In this document: in pieces, positions 25,101-39,100 of the stretch
How positions within the stretch are numbered: position 1 is the first letter of the stretch
Layout: each line of letters opens with the position of its first letter
Assembly: GCA_037501455.1 (NCBI GenBank)
Contig: CM074859.1
Location: 93,513,894 to 93,577,893 of the forward strand
Reading direction: 5' to 3'
DNA: 64,000 nucleotides
Source: Lantana camara
Lineage: Eukaryota > Streptophyta > Magnoliopsida > Lamiales > Verbenaceae
The notes under the pieces: generated by a model
Told to the model about the DNA's origin: nothing
Database searches by the model: none
What the model saw: only the letters and a program-made list of their open reading frames with translations
Position numbers and translations under genes: made by a program

Positions 25101-27429
25101 GGAAATAGTACTTTGGGAAAAATAGAGAAAAAATTATAAATCGAGCTAGGATTTGAACTAGAGTTTGGAAAAGATCTTAAAATTCGTAAAATAATCCAAG
25201 GTTCGAAATGGTTATAATATTGCATAGGAAAAATGTTGAAATTCAAAAATTTCTAATTGAGGGCAAAATTAGGGTTTTTCGGCCGGTTTTGATTTCTACG
25301 GAAGCTACGTTAAGAATTAGGGTTTGGGAATCATACCAAAATTCATAAAATTTTGCAAGGATTATATCGAACCCAATATTGGATAGGTAAAAGTGTTTCG
25401 AAAATTCCTACAATTTAGGGTGAATAGTAGCTAGGGACCTAAATGGAATTTTCAACAAACAATTTTCAAAACGTATTTCGGGATGATGAAAGCTATTATA
25501 TGAATTTGGAAAATATGGAAATCAGATTTCTAAGGTTTCTTAAGGTTTAGGTAGAGGTCTAGGGTTCGGTGAATGAATAGTGATATGGTTCTCTCAAGAA
25601 GGCACCTTCGTAAATCAAAAGTCAAAACATAGATGCACATAATTCACATAGAATGAAATGTGTAATGGACTAAGGCTATAAACGCTTTACTCTTAACCCT
25701 TTACTTACCCGTGCTATCTTGACTTCGAAATCCGGGCTGTTACATGCCAGGTATGATGCAGGGCATGCTGCCCACGGTTCCGCCCTACCAAGTAGGCACA
25801 TTACAACTTCCAGTCTCCATTCCCAGAGAGATCCAAGGAGTGGAAATACCCCAAATGACACCGCAACAACTCCAGGCCCTCTACGCTCAATGCGAGGTGC
25901 AAGCTACCCAAAACGCTTGGAAACACTTTACATCTGCCTACTTCCCCTCGGGCGTGGGCGCTCAGATGGCACCCCCGATGGGAGGGCTACAAGTACACCC
26001 TCTGATGGCTACCCAGAACGTACTGAGGGCTCAACCACCATCACCACCTCCAGCGCAAGGGAAAGAAACCCCACCGAGGGCTGAGCAGGCCCAGCTGCCT
26101 GTTGAGAAGGAGAAAGCCCCTCAAGAGAAGAGGGCTGAGGAAGAGGAGGTCCAGTCAAGGATCTCTAGAAGGACAAGCAGGAGAGACGGAGGCGACCCTC
26201 AGCTGGCGGCCGTACAAGACCAGCTAAATGGGCTACAAAACATAGTGGAGCAGTTCTCTCTAGCGCGGTCTCAAGTCCTCCTCGCTGGGGACGAGAGAGC
26301 CATGGCCAGAGACGCTCGCAATCCACGAAACCCAGTCCCTCGCTACTGGAGGGAAGAAGACTATGAAGACCACGGCGACGAGGGCGGGAACCACAGGCCT
26401 TTGACAGGCGGTTCGCCCCTCGTGGATGAAGTGCTAATTGCTCACGCCGGAATGGGCAAGATCCCCACGTCCGTTAACCGCTACGACGGAACCAGTGATC
26501 CGGCCGAGCATTTGGATCACTTTGTGCACCTGATGCACCTCTACGAGCATTCTAGTCATTACTGGACCAAAGTCTTTGTCACTTCCCTCGTTGGAATGAC
26601 ACAAGACTAGTACAAGAAGCTACCCCCTCGTTCCATTCGAGGATACAAGAACTTAACCAATGCCTTCATGAACCATTTCAACTCGCTGAAGGCACCAGCG
26701 CCCGTGGCTACATCGTTGTATAGCTTGGTGCAAGGACCGAAGGAGACCCTCAGATCCTTCCTGGGGAGATTCAACAAGGAAATCTTGCTGGTGGAAAAGC
26801 CCTCGATGGACTTTCTGAGGCATGTGCTTTTTGGGGCTATCAACATGAAGAGTTACGCCAGCAAGGAATTCGTGGAAGAAGTGGCAAAAAAGAAGCCACA
26901 CTCCCTGATGGAGATAAGGGAGATCGCTGACTCATTCTTCACCCTCGAGGACATGTATATTGCACGAGCGCAGAAACAGGCCAACGCCCCACCAGCGGAC
27001 AAAGGCCTGAGGACAGAGGAGAGTCCAACAGAAGTTGCCGCCGCAGTCTTGTCACCGCTCGGAGAAACTCTCCAACCCCTCGAAGGTACGAGCGCATTCC
27101 CCTCAGTAGACCGATTGCTGAGGTTTATTCCATGGCTGATAAGAAACTATTCAAGAGACCACCTAAGATGAAGAAAACCGAGGCTCAGAAGCGCTCGGGG
27201 AAATACTGTGCCTTCCACAAGCAGAAAGGGCATGACACAAACGAATGCCGCTAACTCGAGAGTGAGATTCAAAGGCTCATCGCCGGGGGGGCACCTTAAG
27301 GAGTTTATGAAGGTGCTGGAAAGATACAATGAGCACTGTGCCGAGCGAGCCCGAGTGAGGGGAAGAAGCCACTCGTGCTTAAGAAGCCCACGCAACCATC
27401 GCCCCGAGGGAAGCGACAACAGAAAGTAG
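22113..27429 (+). pseudogene. Gag of the Tat element, split by a solo LTR
   Basis: The frame opens at ATG 22113 and runs to 22442, where a 3.3-kb solo LTR is inserted. It resumes at 25750 in the same frame once the duplicated TGCCA is removed. The N-terminal part is low complexity (Pro, Gly, Met rich, with PGMMPGMMQGML across the join). The capsid-like part follows, with MGKIPTSVNRYDGTSDPAEHL, then a TAG at 26608, then FMNHFNSLKAPAPVATSLYSL and KETLRSFLGRFNKE. This matches Retrotrans_gag. A zinc knuckle of the Tat type (KYCAFHKQKGHDTNECR) lies at about 27197-27255 and is followed by a TAA. The gene is dead through at least two stops and a frameshift. Confidence 0.88.
22443..25744 (-). mobile_element. 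Solo LTR 3.3 kb, antisense, target duplication TGCCA
   Basis: The segment reads TGTAGTGCC at its left and GCTGTTACA at its right, flanked by TGCCA at 22438-22442 and 25745-25749. Removing it rejoins the gag frame exactly. On the minus strand it starts TGTAACAGCCCGGATTTCG, like the long LTRs of Tekay/Del chromoviruses. A TATAAATA lies at 24627-24620 on that strand. No gag or pol is present. A CA microsatellite lies at 24096-24118. Confidence 0.88.
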
Positions 27430-27681
27430 AAAGCCGCCGAAACAGAGAACCAACCCTTCGCCGTCATCCACATGATCGCTGGTGGACCCTCAGGAGGAGA
27501 CTCTAACACTTCCAGGCGCCGCCACGTGCGCAGTTATGATCAAAGGTTTTCCAAGTCTAAGTCTGTACTCTCTGCCGATAGCACTCCACACTCGAGGGAG
27601 AATGAGGTTGTAGGATTCACTGAGAAAGATCTAGAACACATTGTAACACCCCATGGGGATGGTGAAACCTCTGACTAGCCC

Positions 27682-28008
27682 ATGGTGGTTAGCTTAGATG
27701 TCTACAACCATGTTGTAAAGAGGGTGTTGATTGATAGTGGAAGCTCTGTGAATGTTCTCCCTTATTCCACGTTTCAAAAGATGAACATAACCAACATTCC
27801 CCTCGAACCCCTCAGAACAGCCCTCGTTGGCTTTGGGGGTTCTGAGATCGTCCCTCGCGGACAAATTCGCTTGGCCAACTTTTTGGTCGCGCCCCATAGC
27901 GAAAGACTTTGAGCGTCTTGTATGCCGTCGTTGAAGTGGATCTACCTTACAACATCATTATTGGGCGTCCGATCCCCATTGACTTTAAGGCTATCATTTC
28001 AACCTACC
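27682..28008 (+). pseudogene. Retroviral-type aspartic protease of the Tat element
   Basis: The frame from 27682 carries the catalytic motif VLIDSGSSVNVLP (Asp codon at 27733) and PLRTALVGFGG. The downstream part continues in a shifted frame after a TGA at 27910 (about VEVDLPYNIIIGRP, the flap/dimer region of Tat proteases). The catalytic site is intact but the domain is frameshifted. It lies between gag and RT as expected. Confidence 0.8.
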
Positions 28009-28588
28009 ATTAGAAAGTCAAATTCTTCACTCCCGAGGGAATAGACGAGGTGCTTTGCAACGTTAAGGAAGCATGGGAATGCTATATCCTTTCTCTTCGC
28101 AGTCACAAGCCCAAGCAAATAATCCAAGCAGGATCCACCAAAAAATCCGTTGACTTTCCCAGGTTGGATGAAGATGGCTCCGAGTGCAAGAGGGTCAAAT
28201 TGTACAAGAAGAAAAACAAGAAGAAAGCTTCGAGCGTACCCAAAGACAGTGAGGATGGCCCTCCCGGAGCCATCGAGGGGTCCTTATCAGAAAGTGATGG
28301 CAACCAACCCTCGGAGGAGGCCAATGATAGACTCATAGGGAAGAAGCGGCCGCTCAAAGCCCCACGGCTAGAAGTTAGAATGGAGCCCATAGAAAAATTC
28401 CTGACAATCGAATTGGAACCCGACAATCCAGATAAGACCACTCAGATAGGCTCCAATCTCGATGGTCCCTCTCAGATCATGATGATCGATTTTCTGCTCG
28501 AGAACCTTGATATCTTTGCTTGTAAAGCTTTTGATCTCACTGGCATAGATCCAAGCGTCATAGTCCATAGGCTAAATGTTGACCCTGT

Positions 28589-31534
28589 TGTAGCACCCGC
28601 AAGGTGGGTCACCACATCCCCCGCACCAAGATCCGATCCACATATGAAATGGAGGGTCCGTACATAAACCGAACAGTGGCGAATGGAAGACTGACAGACA
28701 CACACCTAAGCTAGGCGGAACGTAGACCCTGAACAAGCAAAATCCAAGCAAAGCAAGAATGCGGAAGCGAAACAAGCCATGCAATAATCAAAACATACAT
28801 AAACAGGTGACGGGTTCAACTAGCATAAATACCTAATCCCGAATATCATACAATAATCAGAAATCCAACTATCCCTAGAAGCTTGTCCCGAATAATACAT
28901 ATAAATTCATATTTAAATTCCAAATATAACATTCATACATATCTTAAACAAAAGTCATAATTATCGAAATGCAAATTCAAGACAATCTTAAATAACAACA
29001 GACTCGAAAATAGACTGCAAAGGACAGACACACTCCGCCTAGCACGAACTCCAAGCAAAACCTGCAAACTAAACAAAAGAGGGGAGGGGTCAGTCTTAAC
29101 TTGACTGGGTGAGGGGTTGACACACTCACACTATATATATAAGAGCAAAACACATACAAACTCATAATGTTCATGAACACAGGGATAGTTTTTGTACACT
29201 AAATCATTTTCCCGTGATAAATACATATAGGACTTACTTAGCAAAAGCAAACAAACCGATTTAACTTACCGAGCAACTTAGCAAAGCTTATGAATTCTTA
29301 ACATATTCAGAACTTAGCTTATCTTATAAAAACTCACTTTTAATTTAACTTAGAATCTATCCCCGTTTCATAAACCTTAACAGAACATACATATCATATC
29401 ATATAGAACTCGGCGGGTACGAGCTCAGACTCCCCCAATCTTCTCATAACATAACTTAGCAGAAACAAAGCAAAAAACTTACAGACATAACATATCATAT
29501 CAAACCATCCTCAACTCTGGGTGATGGAAGGGTGTATACGCCCAAACCATCCGTTCAAACGAGAGGAGTGCCTTGCGGGCACTCAAACCCTTAGGATTCC
29601 TTCCCTCACCAACCTCCTGGTGAGTTCAGGGTTGATCCTCTTCCGACATATAGAGACTATGCACAGGCTTAACCTCGACAGCCCTATACCGTCCCGAGGG
29701 CTCCTTACCCATAGCTCCGGGGCCCAGCATATACAAACTCAAACTCATATCCCGCTACAACATTGACAGACAGATGGACATAACTTATATATATATACAT
29801 ACCCCTTTCCGTGTTATTCATAAATATCCCATTCCTTGCCTAATTTGGCTCGTGAGAGACACACGGTTTCAAGACATAGCTTAATGGGGCAAAACATATC
29901 AAATCCAATCAAAGAGGCATAAATAGGCCCGTACATTGCGTAGCATACTTGCAAATTCGATACATATCCGAACAAATACATATTTCACATTTATCTACAT
30001 ATGTATAGGGCTTAGTAAACCGCATGCAATCAAAATCGGGCACATTGTGTTAAGGTGTAACTATACCCTAACCTCACCTGACACCGAAGAGGCCGAAGGC
30101 ACGACGAATGATCCACCCCGGAATCAACACGGCCAACAAAACACCACCCCGGGTGTACCTGAACAAACTGAATACCAAAACAGGACTTAGACTCAAGAAT
30201 GAATCACATAGACGCACGGCGTATGCTTATGATTGGTATGAAGTCATGGATCATGTATACATGTATAAATCATTCATTTAAGATCATATAATTGCACACC
30301 AAATACATTTCATACAATTAAAGAAGCATACTAAAGTTTGGGATGAAGAGTGCATAACTATCATGCATAAAATACTCATTCTTTAATATTAAATTACAAT
30401 TCACGCACCTAACATAGCATATAATGCGAATTCATATCGAAACATGCAATACAATTAAGATATAAATCAATAAGAGGCAAAAGAAATCAATTAAAAGCAT
30501 AAACGATCAAAACCAACACATTGGACAATGGGAAGGGCCGTTCCAGTCACAAGACAAAACTGGGAAGGGCCCTTCCCACGAGCGCTGCCCGGAAGGGCCG
30601 TTCCGGGCCGAAGCACAAAACGGGAACGATCTTTCCCATACTCGGATGGGAAGGGCCGTTCCGGTCCCAAGGCAAAAAAAAAAAGGGTCGTTCCGACCCA
30701 TCCTGCTCAAAAAAACAGAGCAGAAGCAGCAATGACGTTGGGAGCCAACACCACCACACACACACAGCCACAACCAATAAAAATCATGCAAAATTAACAC
30801 AATAAAGCATATTTACCATATAGAACACATAATTACACTTAAGAGCTCACAAAACGAGCTTAATCACGCCAAACTCCCAACCCGACACTATTCATCATCT
30901 TCCCTAACAAAGCACGTAGGCACATATCCGAGGCACGAAAGAGACATTAAATTAAAGCACGTAACGAAAGGGTCACAAATCTTACCTTGGGTTGTTGATC
31001 GGACGGTTGGATCTTGAAAACCCGAGCTCAAGGCTTGATGGCCAAAAATGGGGAAAAATATCTTCTTCTCCTTTTCCTTGCTTGTGCTGAACGAGAGAGT
31101 GGAGAGAGAAGGAAAGGCTGGCCCTTTTTAGGGCTGGTCAAACGGGTCGGTTAAACGGGTAGGGTCAAACGGTATCCGGGCCAAATGAATCGGATTTAAA
31201 ACGATAGGGCTATCAAATGGCTTTAGAAATTAAATGGTTAATTCATTGAATCCGAATCATCGAAACGAACTCAACGATAGGGTCGGAATTTGAATTCGAA
31301 TTCCATAGCTCAGATAACCATAAAGGCTCAAACGTCCTAATTATAATTAGGTCCCTTATTTACAAATATTGGACAATTGAGTCCAAGTACGTTTAATTAA
31401 ATTCTAAAGCACACATAATTAAAATAAATCTCACGTTGACACGTAAGCATGCTTAGTTACATAATTCACAAAATTACTGAATTAAACTCTCTCGTGACGT
31501 CGTACCTGGAATACCGAAGAAACGGGGCGTCACA
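28589..31534 (-). mobile_element. Solo LTR 2.9 kb, antisense, target duplication CCTGC/T
   Basis: The left end is TGTAGCACC and the right end GCGTCACA, flanked by CCTGT (28584-28588) and CCTGC (31535-31539). The pol codons show CCTGC was original, so the left copy has one C-to-T change. On the minus strand it begins TGTGACGCCCCG. Its 3' region shares landmarks with the LTR at 55817: a run of ACTGACCCCT, then TTTGCAGGT, then TTCGTGCTAG. It is therefore a relative of that family. It holds a 30-bp-spaced palindrome array at 30531-30699. A minus-strand TATATATATAG lies at about 29141-29131. Confidence 0.85.
30531..30699. repeat. Phased palindromes GGAAGGGCCSTTCC, ~30-bp pitch
   Basis: Near-palindromes with a GGCC-type core start at 30531, 30561, 30591, 30621 and 30648, followed by GGGTCGTTCCGACCC at 30685. 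The 30561 copy is an 18-bp perfect palindrome (TGGGAAGGGCCCTTCCCA). The first four steps are 30, 30, 30 and 27 bp; spacer sequences differ. Confidence 0.8.
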
Positions 31535-33884
31535 CCTGCATTCAAACCAATCAAGCAAAAGAAAAGAGACGTTCATGGGTTCAGAAGACAAGTCATTGAG
31601 GAGGAAGTTAACAAACTCCTCGAGGCTCAGTATATTGAAGAAATTTTGTATCCAGAATAGCTCTGCAACGTGGTCCTTGTGCCCAAGAGTGCTAACAAAT
31701 GGCGCATGTGCAATGATTTCACAGACCTCAACAAAGCATGTCCCAAAGATCCTTACCCTCTGCCCAGGATTGATTAGTTGGTGGATTCGACGACAGGATG
31801 TGAACTTATGAGCATGATGGATGCCTTTCAGGGGTATTATCAGATCTTCATGGCGCCCGAGGATCGCCCAAAAACATCATTTGTGGCCCATGTAGGAGTT
31901 TACTATTTCCTGGTCATGCCGTTTGGACTCAAAAATGCTGGAGCCACTTATCAACGCCTTGTCAACAGAATGTTCGAGCGTGAAATCGGGAAGTCCATGG
32001 AGGTCTATGTGGACGATATGATCGTAAAAAAACGAGCGCCAACACTCACAATTGGAAGACCTCAGACGAGCCTTTGATATCTTACGCCATTATGGTATGA
32101 AACTAAACCCTTTTAAATGCACGTTTGGTATCCGAGGAGGTAAATTTCTAGGCTATGTGGTAAGCTAAAGGGGCATTGAGGCCAACCCAGAAAAGATCAA
32201 AGCCATCATGGAGATCCCTTCCCCTCGGAATGTCAGAGAAGTCTAAGTGTTGGTGGGCAAGATCATCTCTTTAAACAGATTTATGTCACGCTCGGCTGAC
32301 AGGAACTTACCCTTCTTCAAGATTTTGCGAAACGCTCGAAATTTTGCTTGGAGCAAGGAATGTGAGAAGGCATTGCAAGACATGAAACAATATCTCTCGT
32401 GTGCACCCTTACTGACGAAGCCGATCCCAGGAGAGAACCTGTTCATTTACCTCTCTGTCTCCTTAGAGGCCACGAGCGCAGTCCTCGTGGCTATGCACGA
32501 GTGTAAGCACCTGCCTGTATACTACTTGAGCAAGACACTGCAAGGAGCTGAGAAGAGATACATGGAAATAGAGAAATTTGCTTTCTCCTTCGTGAACGCC
32601 TCGCGACGGCTAAGACCATACTTTCAGGCCTATTTCATCACCGTGCTTACAGATCAACCACTCAAGCAGGTCCTCTCGAAACCAGACGTCTCAGGAAGGT
32701 TAATAAAATGGTCAATAGAACTCAGCCAATTTGACATCAACTTCGAGCCCAGAACAACTATACAAGCCCAGACAGTGGCGGATCTCTTGGTTGAACGTTT
32801 TTGCCTAGAGCCCACACCCTCATGGGATGAAGGTATATGGCTCTTGCACACAGATGGTTCCTCGACCTCTCAGGGGGGAGGAGCTGGGGTGACCCTCAGA
32901 GACCCTCGTGGAATTGAGATTGATTACGCAATCAAGCTGGCATTTCAAGTTACCAACAATGAGGCCGAATATGAAGCTCTCATCCAAGGGCTCAGAATTG
33001 CCATTCAAAATGGGGCCTCTCGGGTTACTGCGTAAGTTGACTCTCAATTGATAGCAAGTCAGATTGATGGCACTTATGAGGCTCGAGAAACCACCATGGT
33101 GCAATACCTGGCGGAGGCTAAGGAAATCATTTCCAAGTTCAAGGAATTCCATCTACTGCAGGTTCCACGAGCGGAAAACGAGCGTGCTGATGCCCTCTCA
33201 AAATTTGCATCCGCTCTAGAAGATTTATGCGAACGCTCTGTTACGTTCCTTAGAACGGAGGAACCGTTAATAAGCAAAAAGAAACCCTCGGAAGAGGTAA
33301 GCATGATTGATCCATCCGAGCCTTGCTGGCTGGATGATGTCATTAGATTCCTAAGGGATGGAGTCTGTCCGACCGATAAGGTGGAAGCACGGAAAGTCAT
33401 GAGTAAGACCTCTCGTTTCTCATTTGATAATGAGGGTAGGCTATTTAAGAGGTCTTTTCAAGTCTACCATTAAGATGCCTGAGACCCTCGCAAGCCAAGT
33501 AAGTATTGGAACACGTACACAGCGGAAGTTGTGGGAATCATTCTGGCAGTCGTATTCTAGCCAAAAAGGTACTAAGGAGCGGATTCTATTGACCCTCGTT
33601 ATTGCAGGATGCCATCAATTACTCCAAGAAATGCCCCAAGTGTCAATTCCAATCCAACATTCCTCAATTGTCAGCGGGCCAAATGATCCCAATCGACGTT
33701 TCCTATCCCTTTGATCAGTGGGGCATTGATATTGTGGGACCCTTACCAATGGTGGTCGGGCAGAAGAAGTTCGTAATCCTTGCTGTGGATTACTTCACCA
33801 AGTGGGCCGAGGCTGAAGCGGTCGTAAAAATCACGTTCAGAGTGGTAAGGGATTTTATTGGAAAAACATTATCTGTAGCTATAG

Positions 33885-33964
33885 CATCCCGAGGGTGCTA
33901 ATTTCAGATAATGGCTCCCAATTCATCGTCGCTGACATCCCAAGGGTGCTAATTTCAGATAATG
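33885..33964 (+). repeat. 51-bp duplication in integrase core
   Basis: CATCCCGAGGGTGCTAATTT through GATAATG at 33885-33913 recurs at 33936-33964 (one change). It covers the ISDNGSQF motif with the second catalytic Asp. The segment up to GHPQANG is shortened after the second copy, so the domain was both duplicated and deleted. Confidence 0.8.
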
Positions 33965-34543
33965 CTTCACTTTCGTGGGCCATCCACAGGCCAACGGTCA
34001 AGCTGAGGTCACCAAAAGAACCATACTCCAACATCTAAAAACGATGCTCGAGAGTAAAAAAGGTGAATGGGCTGAAGAGCTCCAAGAAGCCCTGTGGGCG
34101 TATCGTACTACCCCACGAGCATTAACAGGAGAGACCCTTTACTCCTCGTTTATGGCTTTGAAGCTATGATACCTACGGAGATCGCTCATGAATCCGCACG
34201 CGTTGCTTACTTTGAGCCTACCACTAACGAGAATAACCGGGCCCTCGAACTGGACTTGCTGGACGAGAGGAGGGACAACGTTTGGGCCCGTATACACAGG
34301 TACAAAGCGGAAGTGGCCCTCCAGTACAACAAGCGCGTTAAAGAAAGAACATTTCCGATGGGAGATCTTGCCCTAAAAAAAGTTGAAGTATCCAAGCATG
34401 TAGGGAAATTGGACCCCAATTGGGAAGGCCCCTTCAAAGTCATTCAGGTACGAGCGAACAACACCTACCTGCTAGAGACTTTGCAAGGCGAGCATCTCCC
34501 TCGACCATGGAATGTGTGCAACCTCAGAAGGTTCTATGTGTAA

Positions 34544-34948
34544 ATGTAAACATTGTAAAACCCCAGCTCGGGGCACTGTGTATTTTCTTTTGACAGAAAT
34601 ACAAACCACTTACATCTGTATGCGTTTTTTTATATAGTTTTGTTTGATCGTTATCTTGTGATAATCTACTTTGCATTATATCAATGCCAACTCCGTGTCG
34701 AGGGTACTCCACGTCGAACGGCTTGGTATCTTATTCATGCAGATCCCTCTTAAAACGAGCGGATCCCATTGAGACGTTATTATTACTATTTAGGCCAGTT
34801 AGACCCATCGCTCTAGTTCGTGCTCGCGGTCCTTGAATGGATCCCTCTTCTGACGTACGCTCGTAGTAAATAAACACTTAGCAAATTCCTTTGTTAATTT
34901 CTAAGTTCAGTTTGTGCTACTGCTACGCTCAAACAAAATATCAAACAC
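34544..34948. other. Spacer after Tat pol
   Basis: Non-coding spacer between pol and the MITE. It has CTCG-type words like the LTR (ccagctcgggg, gctcgtgctcgc-like runs). No ORF of note. Confidence 0.5.
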
Positions 34949-34951
34949 TTA

Positions 34952-35893
<942 letters not shown>

Positions 35894-36186
35894 TTAGAGT
35901 AATTCTTACCTACGTTATTACTTCCTTGTCCAAGTTTTATACTGAATATGGCCTGGGGATCCCTCAGGCGGATACCCTCGTACCCGCGCACTTATACGCT
36001 TCCAACAATCATCCCAACAGTCAAGAGAAAAACATCATCCAAAGCACAACAACACAATGAGAAAGAAACAAGTTCCATTGTTATAAAAAAGAAAATTACA
36101 ATATTGAAAAGGAAAAAGTACATAGCGGATTAAAGGAACTGTTGCAAAAAAGTTCAACATAGCTGGAGGCAGAACAAAGAAGGGCA

Positions 36187-39100
36187 TCATGAAGGCTGGC
36201 TCCCGGAGGTGGCAACTGGGGTCGTAGAATCCTGAGCGTTAGGATTGGAATCCTTCTCCAGATTCACTATCTCAGCGTGGGAGGTTGGAGCTTGAGAAGC
36301 AGGGGGCGCAACGGCCAGAGGAATAGGCGCATAAACACAAGGATCAGCGGCCTCTGAAGAAGCATTCTGAACGATGGTCTGGTCCTCAGAAGAGGGTACG
36401 CCGGCTTGACCCTCGTTTGCAAGGGCATAGGCTTGACCCTCAGAAGCCGAAACCTCCTCACTGGCATTCTCATCGACCGCCATGGGCTCAGGATCAACTG
36501 GGTGAGCAGCCATGAATTCGTCCTGGAGTATGACAACCAGGTCGTTGTATTCCGGCTCAGTTAAGTTGTCTGAAGGGTCCCCAGTCCCAGTGACCGGCTC
36601 AAGATTTTCATCCAAGTCCATGCGCAACCGTTCATCCGAGCGAGCAGAAGGAGGTGCCATGCCCAACTTAATCATCTGCCCTATGGTCTTCTTGAAAAAG
36701 CGATCGGCGTTATCAAAGCAATGGAGGTTCGCGGCAAAGTGTAAGGCTCTCGAGTGGGCAAATTTAAGGACCGCCTCTCGAGCTGCCATGGCTTGAATGG
36801 CAGGAACTTTTCCTTGAAGATCCTCAAGTTCCTTCTTTGTGTTGCCCAGCTACTGGGTATGCTCACTCACCGCTTTGGACAACTTCTCTTTGTCCTCCTT
36901 CAAAGCATTCCGCTCGGCCTTCAGCTTCTTGTGGCGCTCGTTCAGCCTCTCCCAAGCAGCCTCTTTTCCAGCGTTTTCTTGACTTCGTCATGCTCAATTT
37001 GGAGGGAGTTAAATTGAGCAGTGGTCATGTCCAAATCCTCCTGTAGCCGGCCAGGATCGGCAATCCGCATCAACTTCTTATACTTGGCCTTATGCTCGGA
37101 GAAGGTCTCAGAGCGTCGCTGGAGGTTCTTTATCCTCGGGATCACCTCCTGCACAAGGAATTGAGTCTCAATAAGCCTTGAGTAGTCCTGGAAAAACTAA
37201 AAGCCTTTAAAAAAAAAAGAAAAAAAAACAAAAGAAAAATCCAAAAACTTACCGCCATAAGAGCGTAGCAGGCATCCCCTGCCACCTGAGCAGCGCTCTG
37301 CTCGAACAGTCTCCGATGGTCACCAGAGAATTGTAAATTGTGAACAATCCCATCGACCAGATTGCGAGAGGAAGGAGAGCCACTCAGGGGATGCGCGCCA
37401 GAATCTGCGGGCCATTTATAGCGGACGTCCACTCCCCGCTCGAATTTCCAAAGGCTCTCCTCCTCTGAAGAAGAAGTATCTCCGTCTTTCCCGGGAGCCC
37501 CCACTGCAACCTCTTTTCCCTTGCCAGAAATGGGGATGGAATCTGCCAACCTCTCCCTCTTCCTCGAGGGTTGGGCTCTTGCTTCCTCCATGTTCCTGAT
37601 AACGATGCCCGAGCGATTGCTGCGGGAGCTGTCAGAGCCCAGTTGAACAGATCCCCCCGGGGGCACGGGACCTAGCGTGCCTGGAGGGGTTGCACCACGA
37701 GCCGCCCCGCTCGCCTGGTTGGCGGTCCGGCCATGACCGCGACCATCTCCCCTTCCTACACCTCTACCCTCTTCACGGCCTCCACCGCGGCCGTCACCAA
37801 GGCCTTCCCCTTGGCTGCCATCTTCTCGGCCTACCCCTCTTTCGCCACGGCCCCCTCGTTGGTCCGCTTGTTGTTGTGGTGGTGGTTGTTGTTGCTGATG
37901 CCGGTTAGCTGGCCTGCGAGCGCGCATCATAGTGCCAATGTTTTCAGCGCCTCCTCCAGCCATAAGTATGTTGATTTCTGCATAAAAGGAATTCGAGGGT
38001 CAGATCACCCTTTACAACACATCATTAAACAAAGGGTTAGCTTCCCTATTCTAAAAAGTTAGTGGAGTTGGTTCCTAAAATCTAACCGTTTCTGTTCATT
38101 GTACGAGCGGGTGGGTGAGCAACCATGTCAGGAGGACTCACGAGCCCAAAACGGAATAGGATCTCTTCATCATCCATAAGATCTTTGGCATCTATAAGCC
38201 AGTTGGCATATTTCATAGCAAAAGCCAGGCCTTTGGCCTAATCTACGAGGCTCAAAGAAGTAGATCTGAACTTCACTATGGGCCCCTCACCATGCACCAC
38301 CCACTCTCGGGGGACCCCAAAATTACTGTTAGCAGGGGCCCTCACAAAGAAGAACTTTCCCTTCCAATCGGCGCCATACGATGTTGAGGGAGAGTCAATC
38401 ATACTCAAGCCTGATTTAGCTTGGATATACTAAAATCCGTCCCTCGGAGACGAGCGGGGCTAGCACAACACTTGGAGCAGGCTATTGAAGTGAAGGATGG
38501 AAGGCTCATGACCGGTGCACTTCATCAAAATTACGAAGGCATTCAGGAGAGCAATGTCATTGGTGCAAATCTGTGAGGGGCTCAAGTTGATGTAGTTTAA
38601 AATTTCTGCTATGGGAGTAGGAATGGAGAATCTCAAGCCGCCCGCGGACACAACATCCTTGTACACCGTCATCGTGCCAGGAGGAGGGTTGTTGGCACGC
38701 TCGTGCGGCTCAGGGTGACAATAAGTGAAAGCCTCATTCCAATATATTGGGGCCATCATAGCAGCCATCTCCCCGACCGTCAAGCTACTGGGGATTTCTT
38801 CTGGAGGCATATCCGTCTTATGGGGATCAGAGCCCTCTCCTTGGATTTTGGACTTCTTCCTGCGGCAGCTGGTTCTTTCCCCTTTCGACGACGTTTACAA
38901 GGAGGTTCCTCCTCTGCACAACGCTCAGAAGTCCCCGTTTCCTCTTGGGGGGGAGGGGCAGCAATCGCCACCGTGACCCTATGATCTTGGGGCTTAACTG
39001 CACTGTCCAGCACTGGGAGCACGCTCTCACCTTGGTGCTCCATCTCCTCTATCAATGTAATCTCCTCGAAAATCTGTTCAACCCCCCCAGGGTTACGCTC

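Larger units (their letters stand above)
28050..34543 (+). pseudogene. Tat-element Pol: RT, RNase H, second RNase H, integrase
   Basis: The pol start (28050-28588) ends at the conserved VHRLNVDP, where a solo LTR is inserted. The frame resumes at 31535 (AFKPIKQKK). RT motifs are WRMCNDFTDLNKACPKDPYP, FVMPFGL-like LVMPFGLKNAGATYQ and active site VYVDDMIV (32006-32020). RNase H 1 spans about 32380-32800 (YYLSKTLQGAEKRY, VLTDQPLKQVL). The second, archaeal-type RNase H spans about 32830-33220 and keeps its acidic residues (LHTDGSS, NNEAEYEAL, VDSQLIA, NERADALSKFAS). Integrase is at 33480-34543 with [20 protein letters not shown] and a C-terminal WEGPFKV. Many stops are present (31658, 31777, 32167, 33034, 33471), and the integrase core is rearranged around 33885-33964. 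Dual RNase H places it in the Tat clade. Confidence 0.92.

Noticed and set aside
37690..38062. Plus-strand ORFs opposite the Gln/Pro-rich exon
   Set aside because: They mirror the low-complexity antisense exon B. The Val/Leu runs are just the complement of CAA/CCA repeats.
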